Positions 42,686 to 51,617 of a stretch of 64,000 nucleotides of DNA are shown here, one piece after another. The translations under genes were made by a program, and so were the position numbers. How positions within the stretch are numbered: position 1 is the first letter of the stretch; each line of letters begins with the position of its first letter. The notes under the pieces were generated by a model. It worked only from the letters and a program-made list of their open reading frames with translations. It did not search any database and was not told the origin of the DNA. The DNA comes from JBBQER01 sp038320885 (GTDB lineage: Bacteria > Actinomycetota > Acidimicrobiia > IMCC26256 > PALSA-610), in NCBI GenBank assembly GCA_038320885.1, contig JBBQER010000003.1, positions 1 through 64,000 on the forward strand. Reading direction: 5' to 3'.

Positions 42686-44470
42686 TCATCGAGCCAGGGT
42701 GATGTGCGCGGGCGTCTGTGGTCGGCCTTCGCGGAGGTCCAATCGGAACAGTCCCGGGAACGCGCTGTCGGCTTCGAAGCCGTGGTCGGCGTAGAAGGTC
42801 GCGACCTGGCCGTTCTTGCGCGTGGCCTCGTAGTGGCCGACCAACGAGGTGACACCTCGGGCAACCGCGTCGTCGGCGATCGCGGTCAGGAATGCGGTCT
42901 CGACGCCGCGCCCCAATACCCGGCAGCTCATCAGGAAGGTGTCGATGGTCGAGGCGTCGGCACCGTGATCGACGATCGCCACGCCGACGATTCCGTAGTC
43001 GCCGAATCGGTCGCTCACTTGAATCGCCCACACGTCATGCGCCGGCGATTGCACGAGTTGCCGGATCTGACTCTCGTCGCGACGGATCGTCGTGACGTTG
43101 AACTGATTGGTCTTGTTCGTGAGCTGCGCGACCCGGGTGACGTGATCGTCGGAGACGCTCGAGAAGATCACTCGGAGCTCGAGCGACGCGAGGAACTGCG
43201 GGCGGTCCATCGTCTTCAGCTGCGTCCGGCGTTTCGCTTCCGACTGCATCATCTCGGTCCGCTGGCGATCTTCGCCGGAGATCCGGACGCGCCGGAAGAG
43301 GCCCGACTCGCTCAACAGGAACGGCAGCTCGGCGAGCTCTTCGGGAACCTGCAAACAGCGGAGCTCGGGGAACGCGGCGGAGACCTCGGCGATCTCGAAA
43401 GGGCTGTCGTCGACGAACACGAGGCTGTCGACGCCGATGTTGAGCTCCGCCGCGATCGCCCGGATGCTCTCCGACTTCGGCTGCCAGTGGATCTGCCGCG
43501 TCGCGATGTCGGCGAGCGTCAGCACCATTCCTTCGTGGCGCTCGAAGACGTCGAGCACTTCGGCTTCGCTGTTCTTGGTCGCGAGGGCGAGCATGAAGCC
43601 GCGCGACTTGAGCGTTTGCAACTCGTGCTGGAACGCCTGGAACGCGCGCCCGGGGAACGTGTCACCGAGCTGCAGGCCGCCGAGTCCGTCCTCGCCGACG
43701 ATGCCGCCCCAGAGTGTGTTGTCGCAGTCCAACACGATGCACTTGGGCGGCGGCGTGGTGCGGCGTACCACCACCTCCGCGATCTGCGCGCCCAGCTCGA
43801 GCCAGAAGTCGCCCCGGTACGGCTGGCGGTACATCGCCCATTTCTGCGTGTCGAACACCTGTGACTCGCCGGCGAGGCGTTGGAGCGCGTCGAGATCGAC
43901 GATCTCCACGAACGGCGCCGACGCGAGGCCGTCGAGCCATGCCGACACCGCCTCCCGATGCAACCGGCCGACGCGCAACGACGTGACGACGTCGCGGAGA
44001 TCGATACCCCAGCCGCCCGGGTGCGGTGGTGTAGACGCGCAGGTCGTCGCTTTCGACGTGGAGTCGAGGTTCGCGACCAGCGAGGCGAGCTCGGCGACAC
44101 CATCAAGGATCTCGGTTCCGGCCGCGTCGTCGCCGGCGAGGTAGCGCGCGAGCGGCTGTTCGAACACGTCTTCGATGCGCCAGAGCAGCACGACGACTTC
44201 GACGTCCTCGCCGAGCATCGCCGTGGGATCGAGGCAGACCTGGTGCAGCTGGTTGTAGTCGGCGAAATGAATTTGGGGATCGGTGAATCCCGCGTCGAGC
44301 AGCAACGCGCCGGCTTGGGCTTCGACCGGCTCCGCGGTGAAGGACGCCGCGACACCAACGCTCACGTCGCCGCGGGATTCGGTTTCGCGTTGCTTGCGGT
44401 GTTGGAGCCACCGCCGTTGGTGTTCGCGCGGCGTCCGTGGTACAGAGCCTGACTCGGCGCCCACGATCAA
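42686..44470 (-). CDS. FkbH-like HAD-IIIC/GNAT protein (glyceryl-ACP synthase type)
   Basis: A 594-residue protein with an N-terminal SGNH-like/FkbH domain, a HAD-IIIC domain with CIVLDCDNTLWGGIVGEDG (Asp248, Asp250), ALATKNSEAEV and LVFVDDSPFEIAEV, and a C-terminal GNAT domain (VWAIQVSDRFGDYGIVGVAIV, MSCRVLGRGVETAFL). FkbH proteins take 1,3-bisphosphoglycerate, dephosphorylate it and load a glyceryl group on an acyl carrier protein; relatives load other C3 units. The ACP gene is directly upstream with a stop-start overlap. Start is TTG 44470, or GTG 44464 if shorter. Here the loader stands where dlt operons have the DltA adenylation enzyme. Confidence 0.88.
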   Translation of the reverse strand: MIVGAESGSVPRTPREHQRRWLQHRKQRETESRGDVSVGVAASFTAEPVEAQAGALLLDAGFTDPQIHFADYNQLHQVCLDPTAMLGEDVEVVVLLWRIEDVFEQPLARYLAGDDAAGTEILDGVAELASLVANLDSTSKATTCASTPPHPGGWGIDLRDVVTSLRVGRLHREAVSAWLDGLASAPFVEIVDLDALQRLAGESQVFDTQKWAMYRQPYRGDFWLELGAQIAEVVVRRTTPPPKCIVLDCDNTLWGGIVGEDGLGGLQLGDTFPGRAFQAFQHELQTLKSRGFMLALATKNSEAEVLDVFERHEGMVLTLADIATRQIHWQPKSESIRAIAAELNIGVDSLVFVDDSPFEIAEVSAAFPELRCLQVPEELAELPFLLSESGLFRRVRISGEDRQRTEMMQSEAKRRTQLKTMDRPQFLASLELRVIFSSVSDDHVTRVAQLTNKTNQFNVTTIRRDESQIRQLVQSPAHDVWAIQVSDRFGDYGIVGVAIVDHGADASTIDTFLMSCRVLGRGVETAFLTAIADDAVARGVTSLVGHYEATRKNGQVATFYADHGFEADSAFPGLFRLDLREGRPQTPAHITLAR

Positions 44471-44703
44471 ATTCCTGCAACGCCTTTGGCTTTGAGGACG
44501 CTGCGGGCGAGCGCGATGCTACGCATCTTCATGATGTCCCGCGTGCTGAGCGAGACGTCGAAGCTGTCCTCGATCAGCGTGACGAGATTCATGGCGGCGA
44601 GGCTGTCCCACTCCTCGACGGTGTCGGGAGAGCTCTCCTCGTTGAGGACGTCGGTGCTGAGCCCGAGCCCTTCGGCGAATATCTCGAGCAGTGGGTCCGC
44701 CAT
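44467..44703 (-). CDS. Acyl carrier protein
   Basis: A 78-residue carrier protein with the phosphopantetheine serine in EEWDSLAAMNLVTLIEDSF (Ser34). It opens MADPLLEIFAEGLGL and ends in a short helix. It is the first gene of the minus-strand acylation operon and overlaps the FkbH-like gene, its likely loading enzyme. A 5' leader segment that includes its first codons is repeated at 51846-51949. Confidence 0.9.
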   Translation of the reverse strand: MADPLLEIFAEGLGLSTDVLNEESSPDTVEEWDSLAAMNLVTLIEDSFDVSLSTRDIMKMRSIALARSVLKAKGVAGI

Positions 44704-44795
44704 TACGGCACCTTTTCAGTTCGCGAGTTTCTTCCCACGAATCCCGCCCGGGAGGGACCGTCGAGGCGCGTTGCACCTGGTCGAATGTACCAACC
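44693..44795. repeat. Leader repeat, copy A (upstream of ACP)
   Basis: About 103 bases covering the ACP start codon, GACCC of its first codons and the upstream region up to GTACCAACC. It is about 70-75% identical by eye to 51846-51949. Conserved cores (minus strand) are CTCCCGGGCGG, ATTCGT, CTCGCGAACTGA and GGTGCCGT before the ATG. It lies in a 196-base gap between the ACP and the divergent methyltransferase gene, so it probably holds promoters for both. Confidence 0.7.
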
Positions 44796-44899
44796 GGAGG
44801 CACCAATGAGCACGCTGGGGAGCGAGTCGAACGAGTTCGTCGCCCAGTTCGTCGCGACTACCGTTGCCCGATCCGAGACCCGATCTGCCGGAGGAATCG

Positions 44900-45832
44900 A
44901 TGGCCGATGAGCCCGAACCGGTCTCCCCGCTGTTCGAACCGCTGGGTGCCCTCGAGTTCGAGTCGACGGCGTGCCCGATATGCGGAGCAACCCAGGTAGA
45001 CAAGCGGCTGCAGAAGACCGTGCAAGGAGTCGGGACGCATTACGGCGTCTGCACGAATTGCGGAACGCTCTACGCGAACCCCCGGTTGACGGTCGAATCC
45101 CTGCGGACGCTGTACAGCTCGCAGGAGTTCTTCGAAGGCAAGCAAGGCAATCTCAACTACTACTCCTTCCTCAGTGGTGAGGACTATCTCCGCAAGACCG
45201 CTCGCGGCCGGATCCATCGGTTCCAGAAGTACGCGCGGGGGAAGCGATTGCTCGAGGTCGCGTCGGCAGCGGGATTCTTCCTCGCCGAGGCCGCCGCCGC
45301 GGGATTCGAGGCGGAGGGTGTCGAATTCTCGAGGCCGATGGCGAGGTACGCGTCCGAACGTTGGGGCGTGCCGGTCACGGCGGGATCGATCGAGGAAACG
45401 GAGCTCGAAGCGAACGCATATGACGTGATCGCCTCGTGGGGTGTCATGACGATCATTCGTGATACGAAAGCGTTGATGAAGAAGTTCAACACCGCGCTGA
45501 AGCCGGGTGGAGTCTGGGCGTTCAACACCTACGACAACCGGTCGCTCTGGGGTCGGGCGTTCGGTGCTCGCTGGTACATCCTCGTCCCCAACACCAGTCA
45601 GATCCACTGCGACAAGACGTTGCGGCGTCTCCTCGACGAGGCTGGGTTCGATCTCGTCGCCCGGCGCCGGGACCGTCCCCATGCGAGTGTCGAGCGGCTG
45701 GCGTTCGTGTTGCTGTCGCATCTGAGCCATGGAGTGCGCGACAGGTTCTTCGAGCGCGTCCACTTCTTGAACCGGTTGATCGTTCCCCTCCAAGCGCCGG
45801 ATGCGTTCGAATACGTCTGCGTCAAGCGGTGA
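44900..45832 (+). CDS. Zinc-ribbon class I SAM-dependent methyltransferase (intact copy 2)
   Basis: A 310-residue protein. Four cysteines (CPICGATQVDKRLQ and CTNCGTLYANPRLT) suggest an N-terminal zinc ribbon. The SAM loop is LLEVASAAGFFLAEAAAAGFEAEGVEFSRPMARYA (about 115-150), followed by YDVIASWGVMTIIRDTKALMKKFNTALKPGGVWAFNTYD. This layout is found in sugar or glycolipid methyltransferases of polysaccharide clusters. GGAGGAATCG directly precedes ATG 44900. Its TGA overlaps the GTG of the membrane glycosyltransferase. A broken paralogue lies at 35987-36642. Confidence 0.85.
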   Translation: MADEPEPVSPLFEPLGALEFESTACPICGATQVDKRLQKTVQGVGTHYGVCTNCGTLYANPRLTVESLRTLYSSQEFFEGKQGNLNYYSFLSGEDYLRKTARGRIHRFQKYARGKRLLEVASAAGFFLAEAAAAGFEAEGVEFSRPMARYASERWGVPVTAGSIEETELEANAYDVIASWGVMTIIRDTKALMKKFNTALKPGGVWAFNTYDNRSLWGRAFGARWYILVPNTSQIHCDKTLRRLLDEAGFDLVARRRDRPHASVERLAFVLLSHLSHGVRDRFFERVHFLNRLIVPLQAPDAFEYVCVKR

Positions 45833-47697
45833 GTGACGAATCGACGAGCCAGACGCGGGCCAGAACCGGATCGGCGATTGTCGGTGTCGCCGTACTTGGT
45901 GCCCTCCTGACGATTGGGTTCTTCCCGGAGCTCTTCTCGCGCGCCGATGGCTACGACGACGAGGGTGCTCTCGTCGTAACCCTGCGCCAGTTCGTGAACC
46001 ACGGAAGCCTCTACGACCACACGCACGGCGCGTACGGGCCCTTCTACTACTCGTTCCTCGGCTTCATCTACAAGGTGACCGGCCAGAGCCCCACGCCTTT
46101 CAACGGACGGCTCATCGCCCTGGGTATCACCGGGTTGTCGGCCGCGTTGTTCGCGGCGACGGTCTGGAGAGTGACGCGGAGCCTGGCATTCACGCTCCTC
46201 GCGGAGCTCGTCACGTTCTGCTTGCTGGTCGGTGTCGCCGGAAATCAGCCAACGCACCCCGGCCCCTTGATCGTCCTGCTCGTCGCGGTGTTGCTCTACG
46301 GCCTCGCGGGCTACGCCCTGGACCCGCGCACGGTGTTCCTCGTGTTCATCGGAGGGGCAACCGGCGCCCTCTTGATGTGCAAGATCAATGTCGGGCTCTT
46401 CGCCGCGACCGCCGTCGTCATCGGCTTCGTCGTCGGTAACCGGCGCTATCCGAAGACGTGGAGCAAGGCGGTGGCTGCGGCGGCGTTGCTGCTGCCGTTC
46501 CTGCTGATGGCGCAGAGGCTCTACCAGCTGGAAAAGGCACAGTTCGCGCTGCTCGTGGCCCTCGGGTTGCTCCTGACCTACGTGCCGATGCACGTAGACG
46601 TCGTCACGCTTCCTAGACGCGCGCTGGCCACGATAGCGGTATCCGCGCTGGCACTGATGGTCGCGTCAGTGCTCTGGCCGCTCGCGGACGAGACGAGTCC
46701 GGGCGCGCTCGTGCGGGGAGTGCTGATCCAACCGACGGCACAAGCGGAGCACCTGACCGGGCGGGCTGCGGTCACATTCGAGTGGCTCGCGTTCCTCATC
46801 ACGATCGGTGTCACGTACGCAGTTCTGCTCCGCAAAGGCGGCCGTGACGTCCGGCAGCTCGTGAGCCCATGGCTCCTCAGCGCGGGTCTCGGCCTGGCCG
46901 GGCTCTACGTGCTCGGGCTCGCCGTACTACACGGAAACGTGGTGTTCCTTGCCTGGCTTCCGTCGATCGCGCTGGTTCCCGCCCTGGCCTTGCTCTCCGA
47001 CGCACCGCCGAAGATACGGCTGGTACTGCGCTTCCTCATTCCCGTCGCGATCTTGCAGATTCTCCATGCCTATCCCGTGCCCGCCTCGCAGCGCGTGTGG
47101 GGACTCGTCGCGATCTGCATTCCCTGCGTGATCGCGATGGCGGTCGCCGCCGACCGCCTCGCACTCTGGCAGCGGGCCAAGCCCGGTGCGCGAGCCCTCA
47201 TCATCGGAGCGCTGGGCCTCGTGTTCCTCCTCTTCGGCGGGACATCGCCGGTGAGCGCGTGGCACACCTACGCGGACCAGACACCGCTGCACCTCCCCGG
47301 CAGCCGGCTGGTGCGGTTGCCCAAGGCCCGGGTCGTCGAGTTGCGCCAGCTCACGGCTGCCGTGCGGAGTCGGTGCGACACGTTCTACACCGCGCCCGGC
47401 TTCGCCAGCCTCTACATCTATACCGGGCTCCCAACGCCGACCGGCCTCCTGGCCAACTGGCCGGGGGTGCTCGACGACCACGAGCAACGGGAGCTCGCGA
47501 TGCAGCTCGCGACCTTGTCGAAGAGCGGCGAACGCGTGTGCATCGTTCGCGTCCTGGGCCGCCAGAAGGAGTGGCTTGCCAGCTCGTACGGAGCAGGACC
47601 GTTGGGTAGGTCCCTCGCGCACTACCAGGCGCGGATCGCCGTCGTCGGCCACTACTCGATCTCGGTCGAGGCAAAGACGCCGAAGCGCCCGTCGTAG
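45829..47697 (+). CDS. Membrane glycosyltransferase, GT-C-like (copy 2)
   Basis: A 622-residue polytopic membrane protein, paralogous along its length to the one at 36639-38492. The acidic loop reads DGYDDEGALVVTLRQFVNHGSLYDHTHGAYGPFYYSFLG, and many helices follow (TLLAELVTFCLLVGVAGNQP, PLIVLLVAVLLYGLAGYAL). The soluble C-terminal domain includes VRSRCDTFYTAPGFASLYIYTGLPTPTGLLANWPGV. I infer transfer of a sugar from a polyprenyl phosphate on the outer membrane face. It is translationally coupled to the methyltransferase. A further methyltransferase starts ten bases after its stop. Confidence 0.7.
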   Translation: MSDESTSQTRARTGSAIVGVAVLGALLTIGFFPELFSRADGYDDEGALVVTLRQFVNHGSLYDHTHGAYGPFYYSFLGFIYKVTGQSPTPFNGRLIALGITGLSAALFAATVWRVTRSLAFTLLAELVTFCLLVGVAGNQPTHPGPLIVLLVAVLLYGLAGYALDPRTVFLVFIGGATGALLMCKINVGLFAATAVVIGFVVGNRRYPKTWSKAVAAAALLLPFLLMAQRLYQLEKAQFALLVALGLLLTYVPMHVDVVTLPRRALATIAVSALALMVASVLWPLADETSPGALVRGVLIQPTAQAEHLTGRAAVTFEWLAFLITIGVTYAVLLRKGGRDVRQLVSPWLLSAGLGLAGLYVLGLAVLHGNVVFLAWLPSIALVPALALLSDAPPKIRLVLRFLIPVAILQILHAYPVPASQRVWGLVAICIPCVIAMAVAADRLALWQRAKPGARALIIGALGLVFLLFGGTSPVSAWHTYADQTPLHLPGSRLVRLPKARVVELRQLTAAVRSRCDTFYTAPGFASLYIYTGLPTPTGLLANWPGVLDDHEQRELAMQLATLSKSGERVCIVRVLGRQKEWLASSYGAGPLGRSLAHYQARIAVVGHYSISVEAKTPKRPS

Positions 47698-47706
47698 GCT
47701 TGCCCG

Positions 47707-48624
47707 GTGGCGGAAGAGCAACGCGTTGATGGCGGACCCGAGTTGGAACGTCTTGCCGGTCTCGGCTGGCCGCCGCACGCGGTGCGCAGCACCGCCGCCG
47801 GCGTTCATGTCAGTGGCGACGAAGTTGGCGTGCACTACCCCGAAGGTGGGTTGGCCGCGCTCGGTCTCGACGGTGGAAGCGGGTACTGGTTCGACCATCG
47901 AGCGCGCGAAGTCGCCGAAGCCCTCGAGGCGGCCACGGACGCCCGGTCGATCTGGGACATCGGCGCCGGTGCCGGGTCGATGTCGCTGCGTCTCTCCCGG
48001 GCCGGCTTCGACGTCGTGTCGGTCGAACCGTTGATGGAAGGCGCAGTCGCGATCGCGCAGATGCGGTGCAGCGACGTGTTCTGCAGCACGCTCGAGGGGC
48101 TTCGGCTGCCTACGCACTCCGTTCGCGTTCTCGGGTTCTTCGACGTGATCGAGCACCTTGACGATCCGCGGGCGCTGATGGAGGAAGCCCAACGGGTCTT
48201 GGAACCGAGCGGCACGATTGTCCTCACGGTTCCGGCCTTTCAATCGCTTTGGAGCAACTCCGACGTGGTCGCAGGGCACCAGCGCCGGTACAGCCGCAAA
48301 GCGCTCGACGCGTTCATGCAGTCGTGCGGACTCCGTCGCGTGACCTCGAAGTACCTCTTCGCCTCGCTCCTCCCGCCCGCGGTGGCACTGCGCACGATCC
48401 CGTACCGGCTCGGGCGGCGTCGCACCACCGAGGACGTGCTCGCGGCCAATGCGAAACGGCTCGCTCCGAACGCGCGCGTCGACGCCGTCGCCGCGCGGCT
48501 CATGCGCGTCGAGAGCGCAATCGCGCGGCGGTTTCCGCTCCCGGCCGGCTTGAGCGTGCTGGGTGTCTACACGACCGCGGACGCCCAGGGGAGCGAGCGG
48601 CCGAGGAACTCCTCGAGTCGCTGA
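47707..48624 (+). CDS. Class I SAM-dependent methyltransferase
   Basis: A 305-residue methyltransferase with the SAM loop SIWDIGAGAGSMSLRLSRAGFDVVSVEP (about 81-108) and VLGFFDVIEHLDDPRALMEEAQRVLEPSGTIVLTVPAFQSLWSNSDVVAGHQRRYS, the latter typical of sugar or polyprenyl-glycan methyltransferases. C-terminal residues form one or two hydrophobic helices. Start is GTG 47707, ten bases after the glycosyltransferase stop. Its last 58 bases overlap the convergent sulfotransferase gene. Confidence 0.8.
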   Translation: MAEEQRVDGGPELERLAGLGWPPHAVRSTAAGVHVSGDEVGVHYPEGGLAALGLDGGSGYWFDHRAREVAEALEAATDARSIWDIGAGAGSMSLRLSRAGFDVVSVEPLMEGAVAIAQMRCSDVFCSTLEGLRLPTHSVRVLGFFDVIEHLDDPRALMEEAQRVLEPSGTIVLTVPAFQSLWSNSDVVAGHQRRYSRKALDAFMQSCGLRRVTSKYLFASLLPPAVALRTIPYRLGRRRTTEDVLAANAKRLAPNARVDAVAARLMRVESAIARRFPLPAGLSVLGVYTTADAQGSERPRNSSSR

Positions 48625-49331
48625 GTCGGCTCTCGAAAGTACTCGCGCAACCGTTCCTCGATCTCGGTGTCCACGGGTTCGTCGGTGGTTGCCGACGCGT
48701 TGACTGCGGAGCCGACCGCGGCCGGCCGGAACCTGTCGTCGACACCGAGTCGGGCGTACAGGTCGGCGACGACGCCGGCGTCGGTCACGAGCTCTTCGAA
48801 CACCAACACGTGGATGAGCTCGGGCGCGGCGTGGCGAACGAGTCGCTCGAGATATTCGATGTACCGCCCGCGGGCGAGATAGGCGAACGGCGAAACCGAG
48901 AAGCGCTCGCGATCCCATGGTCGCTTCCACGCCTCCACGCGGAGGGCCTCGGAGATCGGAAGGGCTTCCACGCCGTTCTCGGCGCTGAATCGGTAGTTCG
49001 AGATCGCCCGGTGGACCGGGTCACGGAGCACCACGATGAGCGGAGCAGCCGGCAACATGGTGGCGATTCGTCGCGCGGCAACGTCCGACTCGATGTAGCT
49101 CGTGCTCTTCTCGCCCCGCACTTGCGTTTCGGGCTCCGAGAAGAATTCAGATTCGTAGTACTCGAGTCCGCGCGCGTATCGGTCGTCGTCGAGGAAGAAC
49201 TTCGGCTCGGGTCGAAGCGGTTTTGCCATCTCGATCTGCGGATGCGCGTCGAGGAGGTCGCAGAGATACGTCGTTCCGCACCGCTGCGCGCCGACGACCA
49301 CGAAGTGATCGACGGGCTTCCGATCAGGCAT
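48567..49331 (-). CDS. Sulfotransferase
   Basis: A 254-residue PAPS-dependent sulfotransferase. The 5'-phosphosulfate loop is FVVVGAQRCGTTYLCDLL (about 10-27), and the 3'-phosphate-binding block is PLIVVLRDPVHRAISNYRFSAENG (about 97-120). It would sulfate a sugar or lipid acceptor; location in a surface-glycan cluster favours a saccharide. It is downstream of the GtrB-like gene on the same strand with an eight-base overlap. Confidence 0.85.
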   Translation of the reverse strand: MPDRKPVDHFVVVGAQRCGTTYLCDLLDAHPQIEMAKPLRPEPKFFLDDDRYARGLEYYESEFFSEPETQVRGEKSTSYIESDVAARRIATMLPAAPLIVVLRDPVHRAISNYRFSAENGVEALPISEALRVEAWKRPWDRERFSVSPFAYLARGRYIEYLERLVRHAAPELIHVLVFEELVTDAGVVADLYARLGVDDRFRPAAVGSAVNASATTDEPVDTEIEERLREYFREPTQRLEEFLGRSLPWASAVV

Positions 49332-50307
49332 CCGTGCCGATCTCTTCGAGGATGTGGTACGACTCGATCTCGGTAACCTGCTTGAGCGTTCGCAGTACGT
49401 ACTCGCCGAGCATGCTCAACATCAAGATGATGACCCCGTTGAGGAACGACAACAACACGATGATCGTGGTGAAACCGGTGACCTGCGAGTCGCCGAGCAG
49501 GTGGCGGACCATGAATCCCAGCCCGACGACGAAGCTCAGGACCGAGATCACGAATCCGATGACGGCCGAGAAGCGCAGCGGGAACAACGAGTAGCTGAAC
49601 AGGATTCGCAGCACCAGGCGGCCGATGCGGATGGGGCTGTAGGTGCTCTTGCCGACGGCGCGGGGTGCATGCTCGACCTCGACGTTGCTGCGCCGGCTCG
49701 AGTAGAGCAGGGCCTGGCCGGTGATGTAAGGGTATGAGCTGCGCGACGCGCAGATCCGGTTCACCACGTCGCGGCGCAGGATCCGGAAGTTGCTGACGAC
49801 GAGGTCGGCGGGCTGGCCGAAGATCCGGCGGTTCATCACGCCGATGACCTTGCTGCCGAGGTTCCGGTGCGGTGCCGCCTGCTTGCGGCGGAACTTGCCG
49901 AACACCGCATCGGAGCCGTTCATCGCCTCCAGGATGAGGTGGATGATCTCCTCCGGCGGATTTTGCAGGTCGTCGTCCATGGTCACGACATAGTCGCCCT
50001 TGGCGGAACGGAGGCCGCAGAGATTTGCGTTGTGCTGGCCGTAGTTCCGGAGCAGGTTCATCGCGCGCACGTGCGGGTAGCGCTCGGCCGCGTCCCGCAC
50101 CACGTCCCACGATCCGTCGGTGCTCCCGTCGTTGACCAGGATCACCTCGTACCGGAGCCGGTTCGTCTCGAAGAACGCGACCGTCCGCTCGATCGTCGTC
50201 CCGACGATGGGCTCGCTGTTGAACACGGGGATCACGACCGAGTACAGGAAACTGTGCATGTCCAGCGGCGCGGCCGCCGGCTGGGGGCGAGGGTGCGCCA
50301 AGCTCAT
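49324..50307 (-). CDS. Polyprenyl-phosphate glycosyltransferase (GT2, GtrB/ArnC-like)
   Basis: A 327-residue GT2 enzyme. The catalytic part begins YSVVIPVFNSEPIVGTTIERTV and has LVNDGSTDGSWDVV and the DxD motif TMDDDLQNPPEEI; two helices follow at the C-terminus (FSAVIGFVISVLSFVVGLGFMV, TTIIVLLSFLNGVIILMLSMLGEYVLR). This layout transfers a sugar from a nucleotide to polyprenyl phosphate. I chose ATG 50305-50307; longer starts would enter the transaminase gene. It fits as the donor supplier for the GT-C enzymes in this cluster. Confidence 0.85.
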   Translation of the reverse strand: MSLAHPRPQPAAAPLDMHSFLYSVVIPVFNSEPIVGTTIERTVAFFETNRLRYEVILVNDGSTDGSWDVVRDAAERYPHVRAMNLLRNYGQHNANLCGLRSAKGDYVVTMDDDLQNPPEEIIHLILEAMNGSDAVFGKFRRKQAAPHRNLGSKVIGVMNRRIFGQPADLVVSNFRILRRDVVNRICASRSSYPYITGQALLYSSRRSNVEVEHAPRAVGKSTYSPIRIGRLVLRILFSYSLFPLRFSAVIGFVISVLSFVVGLGFMVRHLLGDSQVTGFTTIIVLLSFLNGVIILMLSMLGEYVLRTLKQVTEIESYHILEEIGTDA

Positions 50308-50326
50308 TCGACCGAACTCATTTCGA

Positions 50327-51487
50327 TCAGTCCCGGGCCCGGGTCCGACCGGCGACGAGTGCTGCGCGGAACACACCGACGACCCGCTCGGCATCGTCGT
50401 TCGAGAGATTGTTGTGGAACGGCAGCCGCAGCAACCGGCCGCTCACGTCGTCGGTTACCGGGCACTCCGTGGGGCGAGCCGCGAACTTGGCAGCCGCGGG
50501 CGCGCTGTGGAGCGGAACGTAGTGGAACGTCGGGTGCACACCGTGCGCGCACATCGATTCGATCGTTGCATCGCGCGTCCGGCGGTCGGGGAGCAACACA
50601 TAGAACATGTGGTACGCCTGATCGCGGTCACCGGGCACGACCGGGAGCTGGAACGAGAACTCCTCCGCTATGGGCTCGAGGAGGCGCCGGTAGTTCTCCG
50701 ACACCGCCCGGCGCTTCCTGAGGATCACCGCTCGCTGTTCGAGCTGCCCGTAGAGGTACGCGGCCAACACCTCGCTCAGGCCGAACGAAGACCCGATGTC
50801 CTGCCACGAATACTTGTCGACCTGACCGAGCATGAACGCGCGGCGGTTCGTTCCCTTGTCGTACAGGACGTGCGCGCGCTCGGCGAACGCCGCGTCGTTG
50901 ACGATGAGAGCGCCGCCCTCGCCGCAGATGAAGTTCTTGGTCTCGTGGAAGCTCAGCGTCGCGAATTTTCCGAGGCTCCCGAGCGGGCGCCCGCGGTAGG
51001 AGCCGAACAGTCCGTGCGCGTTGTCTTCGATGACTGCGATGTCGCGCCCGCCGATAGCCGCGTCGATGCCGGCCATGTCGCAGCCGACACCCGCGTAGTG
51101 CACCGGCACTACTGCGCGCACGGAGTCGTCGAGGAGCGTCTCGAGGTGGGCCGGATCGAGACCGAGTGTCTCGCGCTCGATGTCGCAGAACAGGAGCTTG
51201 GCGCCCTCGCGGGCAAAGGCGGTTGCCGTGCTCGTGAACGTGAACGACGGCAGGATCACGGTGTCACCCGGCTGCAGGTCGAGCAACAGTGCCGACATCT
51301 CGAGTGCCGCCGTGCACGAGGTCGTCAGGAGTACGTCGGGCGCGCCGAGCCACTCGCGCAGGAGCTCGGAAACGGCCGCGGCGTACGGCCCGGAGGAGGA
51401 GGTATGCCCCGTCTCGACCGCGGTCTGGATGTAGGCCAGCTCGTTGCCTTCGAGCGACGGTTTGTTGAAACGGATCTCGTCGGTCAT
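50327..51487 (-). CDS. wecE: dTDP-4-amino-4,6-dideoxygalactose transaminase (WecE/RffA type)
   Basis: A 386-residue DegT/DnrJ/EryC1-type aminotransferase. Strong WecE marks are VLLTTSCTAALEMSALLLDLQPGDTVILPSFTF, VIEDNAHGLFGSYRGRPLG, the PLP-lysine block LSFHETKNFICGEGG, and YDKGTNRRAFMLGQVDKYSWQDIGSS. It would convert dTDP-4-keto-6-deoxyglucose to dTDP-Fuc4N, a sugar for surface glycans. Start ATG 51485-51487. It is upstream of the GtrB-like and sulfotransferase genes and probably cotranscribed with them. Confidence 0.88.
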   Translation of the reverse strand: MTDEIRFNKPSLEGNELAYIQTAVETGHTSSSGPYAAAVSELLREWLGAPDVLLTTSCTAALEMSALLLDLQPGDTVILPSFTFTSTATAFAREGAKLLFCDIERETLGLDPAHLETLLDDSVRAVVPVHYAGVGCDMAGIDAAIGGRDIAVIEDNAHGLFGSYRGRPLGSLGKFATLSFHETKNFICGEGGALIVNDAAFAERAHVLYDKGTNRRAFMLGQVDKYSWQDIGSSFGLSEVLAAYLYGQLEQRAVILRKRRAVSENYRRLLEPIAEEFSFQLPVVPGDRDQAYHMFYVLLPDRRTRDATIESMCAHGVHPTFHYVPLHSAPAAAKFAARPTECPVTDDVSGRLLRLPFHNNLSNDDAERVVGVFRAALVAGRTRARD

Positions 51488-51617
51488 GCGCGCCCCCTCA
51501 CGTGCCGATCCACCCGAAACGGCGCCTCCGTGAGAACCCCTCACCATCGAGCAAGGGTAGCTGCGATCCTCCCGTCCCGAAATAGGCCCGTTGCCCTGCA
51601 CGGCACGTTCCGGGCTG

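Noticed and set aside
46927..48930. 667-codon minus-strand frame opposite the GT-C and methyltransferase genes
   Set aside because: No family features; both plus-strand genes are well supported.
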